Source: Acinetobacter sp. NCu2D-2 (GTDB lineage: Bacteria; Pseudomonadota; Gammaproteobacteria; Pseudomonadales; Moraxellaceae). Taken from it: 64,000 nucleotides of DNA. Where the stretch lies: contig NZ_CP015594.1 of the NCBI RefSeq assembly GCF_001647675.1, forward strand, positions 868,001 through 932,000. The letters are read 5' to 3'. Position numbers and translations under genes: made by a program. The notes below the pieces were generated by a model, which worked only from the letters and a program-made list of their open reading frames with translations, was not told the DNA's origin and made no database searches. Below, piece after piece: positions 48,797 through 58,117 of the stretch. Position 1 is the stretch's first letter. Every line of letters begins with the position of its first letter.

Positions 48797-49513
48797 TTGA
48801 AATTAAAATATGTGGTGTATGTGATGACCTTTATTGCAGCAACAGCGCTATGTGGCAGCTTGCTGGCAATTTGGGTATTTCAGCATTTTAAAATTCATAT
48901 CCCTTTAGAAAATCAGCAAGTCAAAATTGATCTTCAAGAGCCATTACAAGCGGAAGTGCAAATACACGATGCATTGAATGTGGATGTCTCTGGGCGTGTA
49001 AATACTGAAATACCTATTCATGAAAACCTAAGTATTCCTTTGCAGCAAACTTTAAATCCACGTGTTTATTTTGATAATCATGTTCCAATTAAAACGGTCA
49101 TTCCTGTCCGTGAAAAATTGGTAGTGCAGCAAAACATGCCCGTAGATACTCGGGTTAAAGTTAAAGTTTTAGGTAAAGACATTAGTTTGCCACTACGCGG
49201 TAATATTCCAATCAATTTAAATATTCCATTGAACTTAGATGTACCACTCGATCAAAAAGTCCATTTGAGATTTGATGCACCAGTCAAAGCATTATTAAAA
49301 GAAAATTTAAATATTCCACTTAATACAACTTTAAAAACTAATATCCCGATTCAAGGACATTTAAATGTCCCAATTAAAACAGCTTTAAAAGCATCTGTGG
49401 ATGTACAGAACACATTGCCGATCACCATTAAACAAGGTGAATTACTTATTCCACTGAATACACTCAAACTTAAAAAAGCTGAACCATCTACATCGACGGA
49501 AGCTGAGAAGTAG
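48797..49513 (+). CDS. Membrane-anchored Pro-bounded beta-repeat protein, first of pair
   Basis: 238 residues. One N-terminal membrane helix (about 5-28) is followed by a periplasmic-type region almost entirely of short alternating units, such as IHENLSIPLQQTL, NIPINLNIPLNLDVPLDQK, ENLNIPLNTTLKTNIP and GHLNVPIKTALKASV. The pattern is roughly (I/N)xxLx(I/V)P(L/I)xxxL every 15-24 residues, suggesting a long beta structure. It ends in a Ser/Thr/Glu tail. I recognise no family. The start is TTG, with AAGGGA 7 nt upstream. The next gene begins 9 bp after the stop. Confidence 0.85.
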   Translation: MKLKYVVYVMTFIAATALCGSLLAIWVFQHFKIHIPLENQQVKIDLQEPLQAEVQIHDALNVDVSGRVNTEIPIHENLSIPLQQTLNPRVYFDNHVPIKTVIPVREKLVVQQNMPVDTRVKVKVLGKDISLPLRGNIPINLNIPLNLDVPLDQKVHLRFDAPVKALLKENLNIPLNTTLKTNIPIQGHLNVPIKTALKASVDVQNTLPITIKQGELLIPLNTLKLKKAEPSTSTEAEK

Positions 49514-49522
49514 AGGTGGCGA

Positions 49523-50197
49523 GTGAATAAGAATATTTACTACGGATTATTTGCATTTATAGTAGTGACATTACTCATAGCCACACTCATTTGGTTCTAT
49601 CTGAATATACAAGCCTCCATGCAAGTCAGTGCACGTAATTCTTCAATACGATTGTCAGATGAATTGCCGACTAAAATCGCTGTAGGTAATTATTTGCAAA
49701 CACATGCACGAGGGAAATTAGATACCAGTATTGATGTTAATCAAAAGTTGCAACTGCCTTTACAGGGGAAATATCGCGCCAATCTACAATTTATTGTTGA
49801 AGTGCCTGTAGCAGTAGATGTGGATTATCAGACCAATATTTCAGTCGATCAGATGATGCCTCTTAAAGCGGATACCAGCCTTATTTATAAAACCAAATGG
49901 TTACCCAAATTTCCTTTAAAACTTGATGTTCCTGTCAAACTCTCTGTTCCATTTCATTTAAAACGACAGTATCACATCCCTATTAAAATTTTATTTAATG
50001 GACCTGTGTATATGGAATTTGATGAGCATGTTTTGATCGCTGTGAATCATCTATTTAAGCCGAGCATTGTTATGGATGATGCAATGACCACGCGTAAAAT
50101 TGCGGACTTTAATGCGACATTAAAGAATATAGAACGCAATACACAAGCGAATTTGGAGATGGAAATGGATCTGAAACTGAGTCAGATCCATAAATAA
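49523..50197 (+). CDS. Membrane-anchored Pro-bounded beta-repeat protein, second of pair
   Basis: 224 residues with the same plan as the gene before it: an N-terminal membrane helix (YYGLFAFIVVTLLIATLIWF), then alternating units (LPTKIAVGNYLQTHARGKL, NQKLQLPLQGKYRANL, FPLKLDVPVKLSVPFHLK and QYHIPIKILFNGPVYM). The last 50 residues are different, helical and coiled-coil-prone (TRKIADFNATLKNIERNTQANLE). It appears paralogous or at least structurally parallel. GTG start with GAGG 6 nt upstream, that GAGG directly following the upstream stop codon, so translation is coupled. Function unknown. Confidence 0.85.
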   Translation: MNKNIYYGLFAFIVVTLLIATLIWFYLNIQASMQVSARNSSIRLSDELPTKIAVGNYLQTHARGKLDTSIDVNQKLQLPLQGKYRANLQFIVEVPVAVDVDYQTNISVDQMMPLKADTSLIYKTKWLPKFPLKLDVPVKLSVPFHLKRQYHIPIKILFNGPVYMEFDEHVLIAVNHLFKPSIVMDDAMTTRKIADFNATLKNIERNTQANLEMEMDLKLSQIHK

Positions 50198-50213
50198 AAT
50201 TTAAAACTTGGAG

Positions 50214-51071
50214 TTAAGCATTTAATGAGTTTCGAATGACTGTAGAAAGTGATGTCGTTGGATGACTTAATAAGGCTTCCAAGTCTTTTCTATCCGTTGC
50301 CATCACACCGTGAGAAGTTTTGAAATCGACATCGGCTAAAAATGCTGAAAAAGCAGCATCTAGTCCAACTTTGACCAATAAACTCTTATAGGCTTCAGGT
50401 GTTAAATCTTCATAGCGAACGGTTTTACCTGAAACTTGAGAGATCGTTTGCGCAAGCGTGGCTTTGGTAAAACTTTGAGAGGAAGCAAGTTCATACGTTT
50501 TACCATCATGATTATTACCGACCAATACACGTGCAGCTGCTTCAGCATAGTCTGAACGTGGGGCAGCGTTGATCTGTCCATCTTGAGCAGCACCGTAAAT
50601 CACACCTGAAGCAATATCTTGCTGAATTGAGCCTAAATAATTTTCCACGTACCAATTATTACGTAGGAATGTGTACGCTAAACCACTTTCACGAATCAGT
50701 TGTTCAGTTTCTCGATGCTCTTGTGCTAAACCAAGCGGAGAGGAATCTCCATTCAATAAACTGGTATAAGCAATATAAGGTACGTGAGCCGCTTTTGCCG
50801 CTTCAATGACAGCTTTGTGTTGTGGCGTGCGACGACCAATTTCATTGGCTGAAATTAGCAGTAATTTGTCGATTCCTTGAAGAGCAGGTTGTAGAGTTTC
50901 TGCTTGATCATAGTCGAAATGACGAACGTCTATACCTTGAGCTTTAAATGATGCAGCTTTGTCTGTATGACGTACTAAAACAATAATATTTTCTGCATCA
51001 GTTAATTTGAGTAGGTGCTGTATTACTAATTGACCTAGCTGACCTGTTGCGCCTGTAATTGCTATTTTCAT
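50214..51071 (-). CDS. qorB: NAD(P)-binding NmrA-like quinone oxidoreductase (QorB type)
   Basis: 285 residues, an atypical short-chain dehydrogenase of the NmrA/YtfG group. GATGQLGQLVIQHLL binds NADP, and YIAYTSLLNGDSSPLGLAQEHRETEQLIRESGLAYTFLRNNWYVENYL matches E. coli QorB (286). The expected reaction is NADPH-dependent two-electron quinone reduction. It is divergent from an HxlR regulator, exactly as ytfG/ytfH in E. coli, which supports the assignment. A palindrome sits in the shared promoter. Confidence 0.9.
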   Translation of the reverse strand: MKIAITGATGQLGQLVIQHLLKLTDAENIIVLVRHTDKAASFKAQGIDVRHFDYDQAETLQPALQGIDKLLLISANEIGRRTPQHKAVIEAAKAAHVPYIAYTSLLNGDSSPLGLAQEHRETEQLIRESGLAYTFLRNNWYVENYLGSIQQDIASGVIYGAAQDGQINAAPRSDYAEAAARVLVGNNHDGKTYELASSQSFTKATLAQTISQVSGKTVRYEDLTPEAYKSLLVKVGLDAAFSAFLADVDFKTSHGVMATDRKDLEALLSHPTTSLSTVIRNSLNA

Positions 51072-51129
51072 CGTTAAACCCTCATTTTTGTATGAAAAAT
51101 AAACTTGATGATGAAATAGTAATCTGATA

Positions 51130-51146
51130 ACTTACTAAATGTAAGT
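51130..51146. promoter_or_regulatory. Inverted repeat in the qorB/HxlR divergent promoter
   Basis: ACTTAC-TAAAT-GTAAGT, perfect 6-bp arms, with a further half-site AGTAAGT at 51158-51164. The likely operator of the adjacent HxlR-type regulator. Confidence 0.6.
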
Positions 51147-51188
51147 ACGTACCAAAAAGTAAGTTTATTACCTGTAGGAAAGATTTTT

Positions 51189-51560
51189 ATGGCTAGCTAT
51201 GAAACCAGTAAATTGCTTGGTCAAGTTTTATCCACTGAATGTCCATCACGTGAAATTTTGGAACATCTCACCAATAAATGGTCTGTTCTCATTTTGCGTT
51301 GTTTAAATGAAGGGGTGCATCGTTTTAGCGAGTTAAAGCAGCGCATTGAAGGAATTAGTGAAAAGATGCTAGCTCAGACTTTAAAAATACTGGAACAGGA
51401 TGGTTTTATTTTAAGAACGGTATATCCCGTTGTTCCACCAAAAGTGGAATATCAACTAACGATTACGGGTTCACAAGCAGCAGAAAAAGTGATGCAACTC
51501 ATTAATTGGATTGAACGTGGTTTACCTGAGATATTGGAAGCGAAGCCTAAGATAGAGTGA
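51189..51560 (+). CDS. HxlR-family transcriptional regulator (QorR type)
   Basis: 123 residues, a winged-helix HxlR/YtfH protein. CPSREILEHLTNKWSVLILRCL has the conserved N-terminal Cys often used in redox or quinone sensing. RFSELKQRIEGISEKMLAQTLKILEQDGFI is the DNA-reading helix and wing, and TVYPVVPPKVEYQLT is the conserved beta part. It most likely represses qorB and itself through the palindrome between them. The downstream EEP gene overlaps its stop region. Confidence 0.92.
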   Translation: MASYETSKLLGQVLSTECPSREILEHLTNKWSVLILRCLNEGVHRFSELKQRIEGISEKMLAQTLKILEQDGFILRTVYPVVPPKVEYQLTITGSQAAEKVMQLINWIERGLPEILEAKPKIE

Positions 51561-51568
51561 TTTTAGTC

Positions 51569-52285
51569 ATGATATTAAAAATTGTGACATGGAATTGTAA
51601 CGGTGCTTTTCGTAATAAATTACATTTATTAGATGAGTTTGATGCTGATATTTATGTGATTCAAGAGTGTGAAAATACAGAGATTGCAAAGAAAAAATTT
51701 GAAGCATGGATGCCAAATTATCTTTGGAAAGGAAATAATTTAAATAAAGGTTTAGCAGTATTCGCTAAATCAAATTTAAAATTAGAGTTATTGAATTGGG
51801 AAGATCAAGGACTAGAGTTATTTTTGGCTGTCAATGTCAATGGCATTCAATTTATTGCAATATGGACAAAATATGCAAACTCACCGACTTTTCAATATAT
51901 AGGTCAACTTTGGAAATATTTGCAATTACATCAAGACAAGATTAAAGAAAAACCTAGTATTTTATGCGGTGATTGGAATAGTAATACGAAGTGGGATGTT
52001 TGGGATCGTTGGTGGAATCATTCAGATGTTGTTAATCAATTAGAAAAAATAAATATAAAAAGTATTTATCATTTGGTTAGAAATGAAGATCAGGGTAAAG
52101 AAACTCAAGCGACCTTTTATATGCATCGTAATGTATTAAAACCTTTTCATATCGATTATCTATTTTGTTCACTTGAATTAATTGATCTGAGTAAGTCAAC
52201 TTGTAACCTAATGAATAGAGATTATTGGTTAAAATATAGTGATCACATTCCTATGCAATTTAATCTTAAACTAATTAATGATTAA
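51569..52285 (+). CDS. Endonuclease/exonuclease/phosphatase (EEP) family protein
   Basis: About 238 residues. LKIVTWNCNGAFRNK (metal Asn), VIQECEN (catalytic Glu), ILCGDWNSNTKW (Asp/Asn), and the terminal YSDHIPMQF (Asp-His pair) are the full EEP active site. It is close to small EEP proteins of unknown substrate. The gene is markedly more AT-rich than its neighbours and has no Shine-Dalgarno, so it may be a recent arrival. It probably shares the HxlR transcript. A longer GTG start at 51557 overlaps the regulator's stop codon. Confidence 0.82.
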   Translation: MILKIVTWNCNGAFRNKLHLLDEFDADIYVIQECENTEIAKKKFEAWMPNYLWKGNNLNKGLAVFAKSNLKLELLNWEDQGLELFLAVNVNGIQFIAIWTKYANSPTFQYIGQLWKYLQLHQDKIKEKPSILCGDWNSNTKWDVWDRWWNHSDVVNQLEKINIKSIYHLVRNEDQGKETQATFYMHRNVLKPFHIDYLFCSLELIDLSKSTCNLMNRDYWLKYSDHIPMQFNLKLIND

Positions 52286-52298
52286 GGCTTGGCTCTAT

Positions 52299-53480
52299 TT
52301 AGGTTTTACTAAAATCATAGCGATCCAAAACTAAGATCCCAATCGAGAATATAAAACCTAAAACAACACAACCAAACCATGCAAAGTGCTCCCAAGCATA
52401 AACAGCACCGAGTGAGCCAATTGCCGCACCACTAAAGTATATGGTCATATAAACGGCATTGATGCGCGAACGCGCTTTCATATCAATGCGATAAACTAAG
52501 TTCTGATTCAGCACGTGAAATGCAGTTAAACCAAAATATGCCATGAGTACGCCAAGTGCATACACCACAATATTTTGCTGCGCGAAATACAAAGGAATGC
52601 ATGAAAAGAGCATTAAGCCAATACAGAGTTTTGCTACAAAATTCTCTTTACCAAGACCTACCGTTTTACCTGACCAGCGTGAAGAAAAAATCCCAATAAT
52701 CCCAAGTAAACCAAATAAACCAATTTCAAAATCAGTAAATTCATAAGGTTTATTTGCTAAAACAAAGGTCATAGAGGTAAAGATCATCGACAAAATGCCA
52801 AAGGCTAAAGCACCTGCGACAGCGCGTCGAATTAAATGTGGATGATGCCGTGCCAATTGAAATAGCGACTGATAGATACCAATGACACTTAAATTAGATT
52901 GATTTGAGGTATTTGGCAATTTCTTCCACATGAGTGTTGCAAAGAGCAGGGTAATAATGCCACTACTCAAATACACCATATTCCATGACCAATAGGTTGA
53001 AACAAAACCTGCAAAAGTCCGCGATAAAATAATCCCGAGCACTAAACCACTCATGAGTTTGCCAACAATGGCAGCACTCGACTCAGGTGGACTAATGGTC
53101 GATGCAAAAGGCACTAATATTTGTGCCGAGATGGCACCAAAGGTCGCACACAAAGTAAAGAAATACAGCGTTGAAAGTGTTGTACTCAATGAAAGACAAA
53201 TTTGTGCAATAGCAGCAAACATCATTAGGCTAACAATCAGTTTGCGCTTATTAAATAGATCGCCCAAAGGAACCAATATCAGTAAACCTAAGCCATATCC
53301 AATTTGTGCAAGAACGACGGAAAAACCTGCTTGGCTCTGACTAATCCCTAAACTATGTGCAATTGAGTAAATTAAGGGCTGATTGAAATACGCTGAACCT
53401 GCACATAAACCACATGCCATTGCCATCAATAAAACGAATTGCGGTGATAAAGGACGCTGACTATTAGGGTCTAATTGCAT
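52299..53480 (-). CDS. MFS transporter (drug/sugar efflux type)
   Basis: 393 residues, twelve helices. GYGLGLLILVPLGDLFNKRKLIV is the MFS loop 2-3 motif. ILVPFASTISPPESSAAIVGKLMSGLVLGIILSRTFAG carries the motif C-like antiporter segment in helix five, and a central loop LPNTSNQSNLS divides the halves. It is most like putative efflux proteins of the YgaY/YdeE-type. Substrate unknown. Convergent with the EEP gene. Confidence 0.87.
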   Translation of the reverse strand: MQLDPNSQRPLSPQFVLLMAMACGLCAGSAYFNQPLIYSIAHSLGISQSQAGFSVVLAQIGYGLGLLILVPLGDLFNKRKLIVSLMMFAAIAQICLSLSTTLSTLYFFTLCATFGAISAQILVPFASTISPPESSAAIVGKLMSGLVLGIILSRTFAGFVSTYWSWNMVYLSSGIITLLFATLMWKKLPNTSNQSNLSVIGIYQSLFQLARHHPHLIRRAVAGALAFGILSMIFTSMTFVLANKPYEFTDFEIGLFGLLGIIGIFSSRWSGKTVGLGKENFVAKLCIGLMLFSCIPLYFAQQNIVVYALGVLMAYFGLTAFHVLNQNLVYRIDMKARSRINAVYMTIYFSGAAIGSLGAVYAWEHFAWFGCVVLGFIFSIGILVLDRYDFSKT

Positions 53481-53754
53481 AGAAGTTCAAAAGTACTGAT
53501 TGGAAAATGCACTATAAATGGGTTAATTAAAAAACAAAAATAAGAATTAGCGATGAGATCATTCATATTATATCTATTTGAAAATTAGTGACTAATATGA
53601 AAAGTACCAATCGAATACGCAATAAAACCCTCTAAACTGAATAAAATTCACGGTGAGAAGCGCTATCTTCATGGAATAGCCCATAAAACTAGTCGAGAAA
53701 TTTAGTAAAATGTGGCAGAATATGCGGTTTTAAAGTTTTTAGAGGATTGGCAAT

Positions 53755-54966
53755 ATGCGCTTTGTTGATGAAGCAGTCATTACCGTAGAGGCTGGCGACG
53801 GTGGCAATGGCGTAGCCAGTTTTCGCCGTGAAAAATTCGTACCATTTGGTGGTCCAGATGGTGGTGATGGTGGTCGTGGCGGTAGCATCTACGTTCAAGC
53901 CGACAACGATACCAGTACCCTAGTCGATTATCGTTATACACGTAAGTACCGTGCAGAACGCGCAAAAAATGGTCGTGGGGCGAACTGTGCAGGCCGTGGT
54001 GGTGAAGACACCATCTTATTAGTTCCAGTTGGAACAACCGTTGTAGATACTGAATCTGGCGATATCATCGGCGATTTAATTGAAGATGGTCAACGCGTAC
54101 TTGTGGCAGCAGGTGGTGAAGGCGGTTTGGGTAATACTCATTTCAAATCATCAACTAACCGTGCGCCGCGTAAATTTACCCATGGTACCAAAGGTGAATA
54201 CCGTGAAATCCGTTTAGAGCTTAAAGTGCTTGCGGATGTTGGCTTATTGGGTATGCCAAATGCGGGTAAATCTACCTTCATTCGTTCAGTATCTGCAGCA
54301 AAACCAAAAGTAGCAGATTATCCATTTACCACCATGGTGCCTAACCTAGGTGTGGTCGATGCCGATCGTCATCGTTCATTTGTTATGGCAGATATTCCAG
54401 GACTTATTGAAGGTGCGGCAGAAGGCGCGGGTCTTGGTATTCGCTTCCTGAAACATTTGGCACGTACACGTATCTTGTTGCATATCGTTGATGTACAACC
54501 AATGGATGGTTCAGACCCTGCTTACAATGCAAAAGCAATTTTGGCTGAGCTTGAGAAATTCTCTCCAACGCTGTCTAAATTGCCAATCGTATTGGTCTTG
54601 AACAAAGTCGATCAATTACCTGCAGAAACTCGTGATGAATGGTGTGACCATTTACTTGAAGAAATGCAGTGGACAGGTCCAGTCTTTAAAACTTCTGGCT
54701 TAACAGCGGAAGGTACTAAAGATGTTGTGTACTACTTGATGGATGAAATTGAATCTCAACGCGAACGTGAAGTTGAAGATCCAGAATATGCTGCAGAAAT
54801 GAAAGCATTCCGTGATCAGCTTGAAGCTGAAACACGTGAACAAACCATCGCTGCAAAAGAAGCGTATCGTGAGATGCGTCGTCAACAACGTCTTGCCGGT
54901 ATTTTGGGTGATGACGAAGATGATGAAGATGGCGAAGACGAAGCAGAATCGTATTACGTACGTTAA
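53755..54966 (+). CDS. obgE: Obg GTPase
   Basis: An essential GTPase in 50S ribosome maturation and stress control. 403 residues. The glycine-rich Obg fold ([22 protein letters not shown], then [12 protein letters not shown]) is followed by a G domain with GMPNAGKST (G1), FTTMVPN (G2), DIPGLIEGA (G3) and NKVDQ (G4). The tail is very acidic ([14 protein letters not shown]), as in other gammaproteobacterial Obg. The start has GAGGA 8 nt upstream. proB follows 29 bp later on the same strand. Confidence 0.97.
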   Translation: MRFVDEAVITVEAGDGGNGVASFRREKFVPFGGPDGGDGGRGGSIYVQADNDTSTLVDYRYTRKYRAERAKNGRGANCAGRGGEDTILLVPVGTTVVDTESGDIIGDLIEDGQRVLVAAGGEGGLGNTHFKSSTNRAPRKFTHGTKGEYREIRLELKVLADVGLLGMPNAGKSTFIRSVSAAKPKVADYPFTTMVPNLGVVDADRHRSFVMADIPGLIEGAAEGAGLGIRFLKHLARTRILLHIVDVQPMDGSDPAYNAKAILAELEKFSPTLSKLPIVLVLNKVDQLPAETRDEWCDHLLEEMQWTGPVFKTSGLTAEGTKDVVYYLMDEIESQREREVEDPEYAAEMKAFRDQLEAETREQTIAAKEAYREMRRQQRLAGILGDDEDDEDGEDEAESYYVR

Positions 54967-54995
54967 GCTCTGATGACAGAGTAACTGAGGACAAA

Positions 54996-56129
54996 ATGGT
55001 AGAAGTGGTGGATGGGCAACGTCAGCTCGAAGGTTTTAAACGTATTGTCGTTAAAATCGGATCATCTTTACTTACAGCAAATGGACAAGGTTTAGATATT
55101 GCAGCGATCACCCATTGGGCAGGTCAAATTGCAAATCTACACAATGAAGGACACGAAATTATTTTGGTGTCATCAGGTGCTGTAGCAGAAGGGATGGTTC
55201 GCATGAAACTGCAAGAGCGACCCACTGATCTACCTAGTCTTCAAGCGTGTGCTGCCATTGGTCAAATGGGTTTAATTCAAACTTGGTCGAGCGTTTTGGA
55301 AAGTTTTTCAATTCAAACGGCTCAAGTTTTATTGACTCATGATGACTTGGCAGACCGCCGTCGTTACTTGAACTCATGTGATGCTTTACAGCATTTAATC
55401 GATTGGCGTGTGATTCCGGTTATTAATGAAAATGACACGGTATCTACCGATGAAATCCGTTTTGGCGATAACGATACCTTGGCTGCTATGGTGGCAGGTC
55501 AGGTGCATGCAGACCTTCTAATTATCCTCACGGATCAGGAAGGGATGTTTGACTCAGACCCACGTTCTAATCCAAATGCAAAATTGTTCCACACAGTGCG
55601 TGCTATGGATGAAAGCCTATTTGATATGGCTGGCGGTGGCGGTAAATTTGGTCGTGGTGGTATGTTGACCAAAGTTCGTGCTGCACGCTTGGCAGCAAAA
55701 TCAGGTTGTCCAACTTTGATTGCGAGTGGTGATAGCGACAACGTACTTGCACGTTTAATGTCGGGTGAATTATTGGGTACGATGTTTGTGACCGATAAAG
55801 ACCGCATGACTGCACATCAGCAATGGCTTGCTGCTCACTTACAAACGGCAGGTCGTCTTGTAATTGACGATGGTGCGGTGAAAGCGATTAAAGAAAATCA
55901 TCGTAGCTTATTGCCTGTCGGGGTAAAAGCAGTCGAAGGTCATTTTGATCGTGGTGATGTAGTTGAATGTGTCGATACCGAGGGGCATCGTATTGCTGTC
56001 GGTCGTGTCAACTTTAGTTCACGCTCTGCTGATATTGTTCGTGGTTTACCTTCGGATAAAGTTCATCAGGTTCTTGGTGAAGCGCGTTCACTTGAAATGA
56101 TTCATCGTAACCATATGGCGATTTATTAA
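54996..56129 (+). CDS. proB: Glutamate 5-kinase
   Basis: First step of proline synthesis, phosphorylating glutamate. 377 residues: an amino-acid-kinase domain ([13 protein letters not shown], then [20 protein letters not shown] and GTGGM-like [13 protein letters not shown]) and a C-terminal PUA domain (about 280-365). Length equals E. coli ProB plus a short N-terminus. Shine-Dalgarno GAGGAC. The obgE-proB order is common in gammaproteobacteria. proA is not here. Confidence 0.97.
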   Translation: MVEVVDGQRQLEGFKRIVVKIGSSLLTANGQGLDIAAITHWAGQIANLHNEGHEIILVSSGAVAEGMVRMKLQERPTDLPSLQACAAIGQMGLIQTWSSVLESFSIQTAQVLLTHDDLADRRRYLNSCDALQHLIDWRVIPVINENDTVSTDEIRFGDNDTLAAMVAGQVHADLLIILTDQEGMFDSDPRSNPNAKLFHTVRAMDESLFDMAGGGGKFGRGGMLTKVRAARLAAKSGCPTLIASGDSDNVLARLMSGELLGTMFVTDKDRMTAHQQWLAAHLQTAGRLVIDDGAVKAIKENHRSLLPVGVKAVEGHFDRGDVVECVDTEGHRIAVGRVNFSSRSADIVRGLPSDKVHQVLGEARSLEMIHRNHMAIY

Positions 56130-56142
56130 TTGTATGCTGTAT

Positions 56143-56173
56143 AAAAAATCCCGCTCAAATGCGGGATTTTTTT
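56143..56173. terminator. Bidirectional terminator after proB
   Basis: AAAAAATCCCGC, loop TCAAAT, GCGGGATTTTTTT. Confidence 0.9.
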
Positions 56174-56174
56174 A

Positions 56175-56771
56175 TTATCGAATCCATTCTTTACGGATAA
56201 ATACAGCAAATATTTTCTGATGAATCCATAAAATCCCATCCATCAATTGATCTGAATATTTCCACCACAGTGGTAAACCTGCCAAATTCACGATTAACGC
56301 AATACAGAATGCACCGAGCATATCAATCGGGAAATGCACACCCACATAGACTCTTGACCATGCAACGAGCCAAGCAACACACAATAAAATTCGTCCGACA
56401 TCGCGCTTGGTTGAAAAGTAATAGGCAAAGGCAATCCCACTAAAAATACTCATATGATTACTGGGGAAAGAACCTGTTGCATCGTGTTGAATAAGTGTCT
56501 GCCCGACATGCATCACGAAAGGACGTGGCGTATTTAAAACGGCAGAGAGTATTTCGCTGATACTGAGTGTAATAGCGGTAAAAATAAAGGCCTTAACGAT
56601 ACCCGTTTTCGTCTCTCGATTACCCATAAACCAAGCAATTACAAAGCCCAGCAGCATCAGATAAACCAAGTCATGGGCAATAAACATGGCATAGTGCATC
56701 ATGATTGAAGATGCATGTTCAGGGACATTAAGTTGATAGAAAAGGTCTAAATTGAGTTGTTCTATGGACAT
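56175..56771 (-). CDS. PAP2-family phosphatase (undecaprenyl-diphosphatase type)
   Basis: 198 residues, about six helices. The three PAP2 motifs are the shortened first motif at LNTPRPFV, ATGSFPSNHMS, and SRVYVGVHFPIDMLG with the catalytic His. It resembles BcrC/YbjG-type enzymes that recycle undecaprenyl pyrophosphate in the inner membrane. Small lipid phosphatase roles are also possible. Its 3' end touches the proB terminator. Single-gene unit. Confidence 0.88.
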   Translation of the reverse strand: MSIEQLNLDLFYQLNVPEHASSIMMHYAMFIAHDLVYLMLLGFVIAWFMGNRETKTGIVKAFIFTAITLSISEILSAVLNTPRPFVMHVGQTLIQHDATGSFPSNHMSIFSGIAFAYYFSTKRDVGRILLCVAWLVAWSRVYVGVHFPIDMLGAFCIALIVNLAGLPLWWKYSDQLMDGILWIHQKIFAVFIRKEWIR

Positions 56772-56883
56772 GAAAGTCTGGTATAACGCGAAAGTCGCCT
56801 TACTTTAATCACTTCCCAATAAATTGCCTACCTTAGTTTGAGTGAAATTGTAGCAATGATGTTTTAATTGAAATATCACATAA

Positions 56884-56908
56884 TAAAAAACCACCAAAAT
56901 GGTGGTTT
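56884..56908 (-). terminator. SIMPL gene terminator
   Basis: Minus-strand AAACCACC, loop ATTTT, GGTGG followed by TTTTTTAT. Confidence 0.82.
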
Positions 56909-56930
56909 CATATTTAGATTGAATCAAAAA

Positions 56931-57635
56931 TTATTTCAGCTGGATTGAACCGTTGGCTGTAATCGTCATTTGTGATTCACCTGCTGCCATATCTTGTTGT
57001 GGCATTGCCATTTCAGGTGCAGCAGACTTCATCATTGCCATACGAGCGACAGGTTGATGACTATAATTGTTGGTGTTCGTATTAAGATTAATTAACTGAT
57101 AACCTGATTTACTCCAAGCCTGTGCAAGACTTTGTGCACGTTGCTGAAAGTTTTTTGAAGCTTCGATCATTAGCTCATTTTCAACCTTTTTTCGTTTTTC
57201 ATCCGAAACTGTAAATTCAATAGATTCAGTTTGGAAATTTTGCTGAAGTTCTGCAATGAGTTGTGAAGCCGCTTTAAAATCTTTGGACTCAAGTCTAACT
57301 TGAGCACGACCGCGCCATTCTTTGAGTTTACGGTTGTCATTGTCATAAATTGGATAAGTGCTTTGAGAGCCTGTTTCTAGTTTTACTGCAGGATATTTTT
57401 TGGCAATTGCCACGGCAGAGCTCATCAATTGATTAATTTCGGCAGCAAGTTGGGCGGGTTGTTTGTTTGATTTTTCAATATATAACGCTGCATGCATTTC
57501 ATCATTTGAGATTTCACGATTGGCTTCAGCACTTAAATTAATGACATTGTAATTGAGTTGTTCGGTTGGTGCAGCATGACTTAAAGTCGCGAGTGCAGAG
57601 GCAAGTACAACGGTAGATAAAGCTGCTAGACGCAT
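56931..57635 (-). CDS. Periplasmic SIMPL-domain (DUF541) protein
   Basis: 234 residues. A signal peptide (MRLAALSTVVLASALATLSHA) is followed by a SIMPL domain with INLSAEANREISNDEMHAALYIEKS, then LETGSQSTYPIYDNDNRKLKEWRGRAQVRLESKDF and ASKNFQQRAQSLAQAWSKSGYQLI. E. coli YggE, of this family, lowers intracellular oxidative damage. The tail is Met/Gln/Ala-rich (PEMAMPQQDMAAGES). The molecular function is unknown. Confidence 0.9.
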   Translation of the reverse strand: MRLAALSTVVLASALATLSHAAPTEQLNYNVINLSAEANREISNDEMHAALYIEKSNKQPAQLAAEINQLMSSAVAIAKKYPAVKLETGSQSTYPIYDNDNRKLKEWRGRAQVRLESKDFKAASQLIAELQQNFQTESIEFTVSDEKRKKVENELMIEASKNFQQRAQSLAQAWSKSGYQLINLNTNTNNYSHQPVARMAMMKSAAPEMAMPQQDMAAGESQMTITANGSIQLK

Positions 57636-58117
57636 ATTTTGTGTCCTATTATTTTGAATCTTGATGAATGTTTTGTGTATCTAAACATATTAAAACTGAA
57701 TCATGTTGAATATCAGAACGCTTTGTCTGAAGATTGTTAATGAAAAATTTAAATGAAATGCTAAAAAATAAGAAATATAGTTTTAGAATGAATCATTTAA
57801 TCGTTTAAATATATGAGAATAATCCATTGAAAATTATTAAGAAAATACCGAAAAAATGAGATAAAAAGATTGTCCTACTAAAAAAAATGCATATAATTTG
57901 AACGCAGAGCGGTTTTTAGAGAAAAAACATCTTTTTTGAAAGGAAATTAGTAGCAAAAGCTCTATTATTTTTTGAAAAAAACTGTATCATCCGCCGTCTA
58001 GTTAGCCATTACACAAGAGCTCTTAAAACTGACTAGAAATCCATAAAGCACCGAGTCAAAAGACCGAAAGTCCCCCGACTTATTTTTATTAACCCATATC
58101 AGAGATGGTAATTCGAT
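57636..58117. other. AT-rich intergenic region before dat
   Basis: 482 bp without a credible gene. It must carry divergent promoters for the SIMPL gene and dat-ddc, but no unambiguous -35/-10 pair or operator is visible to me. Confidence 0.5.
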
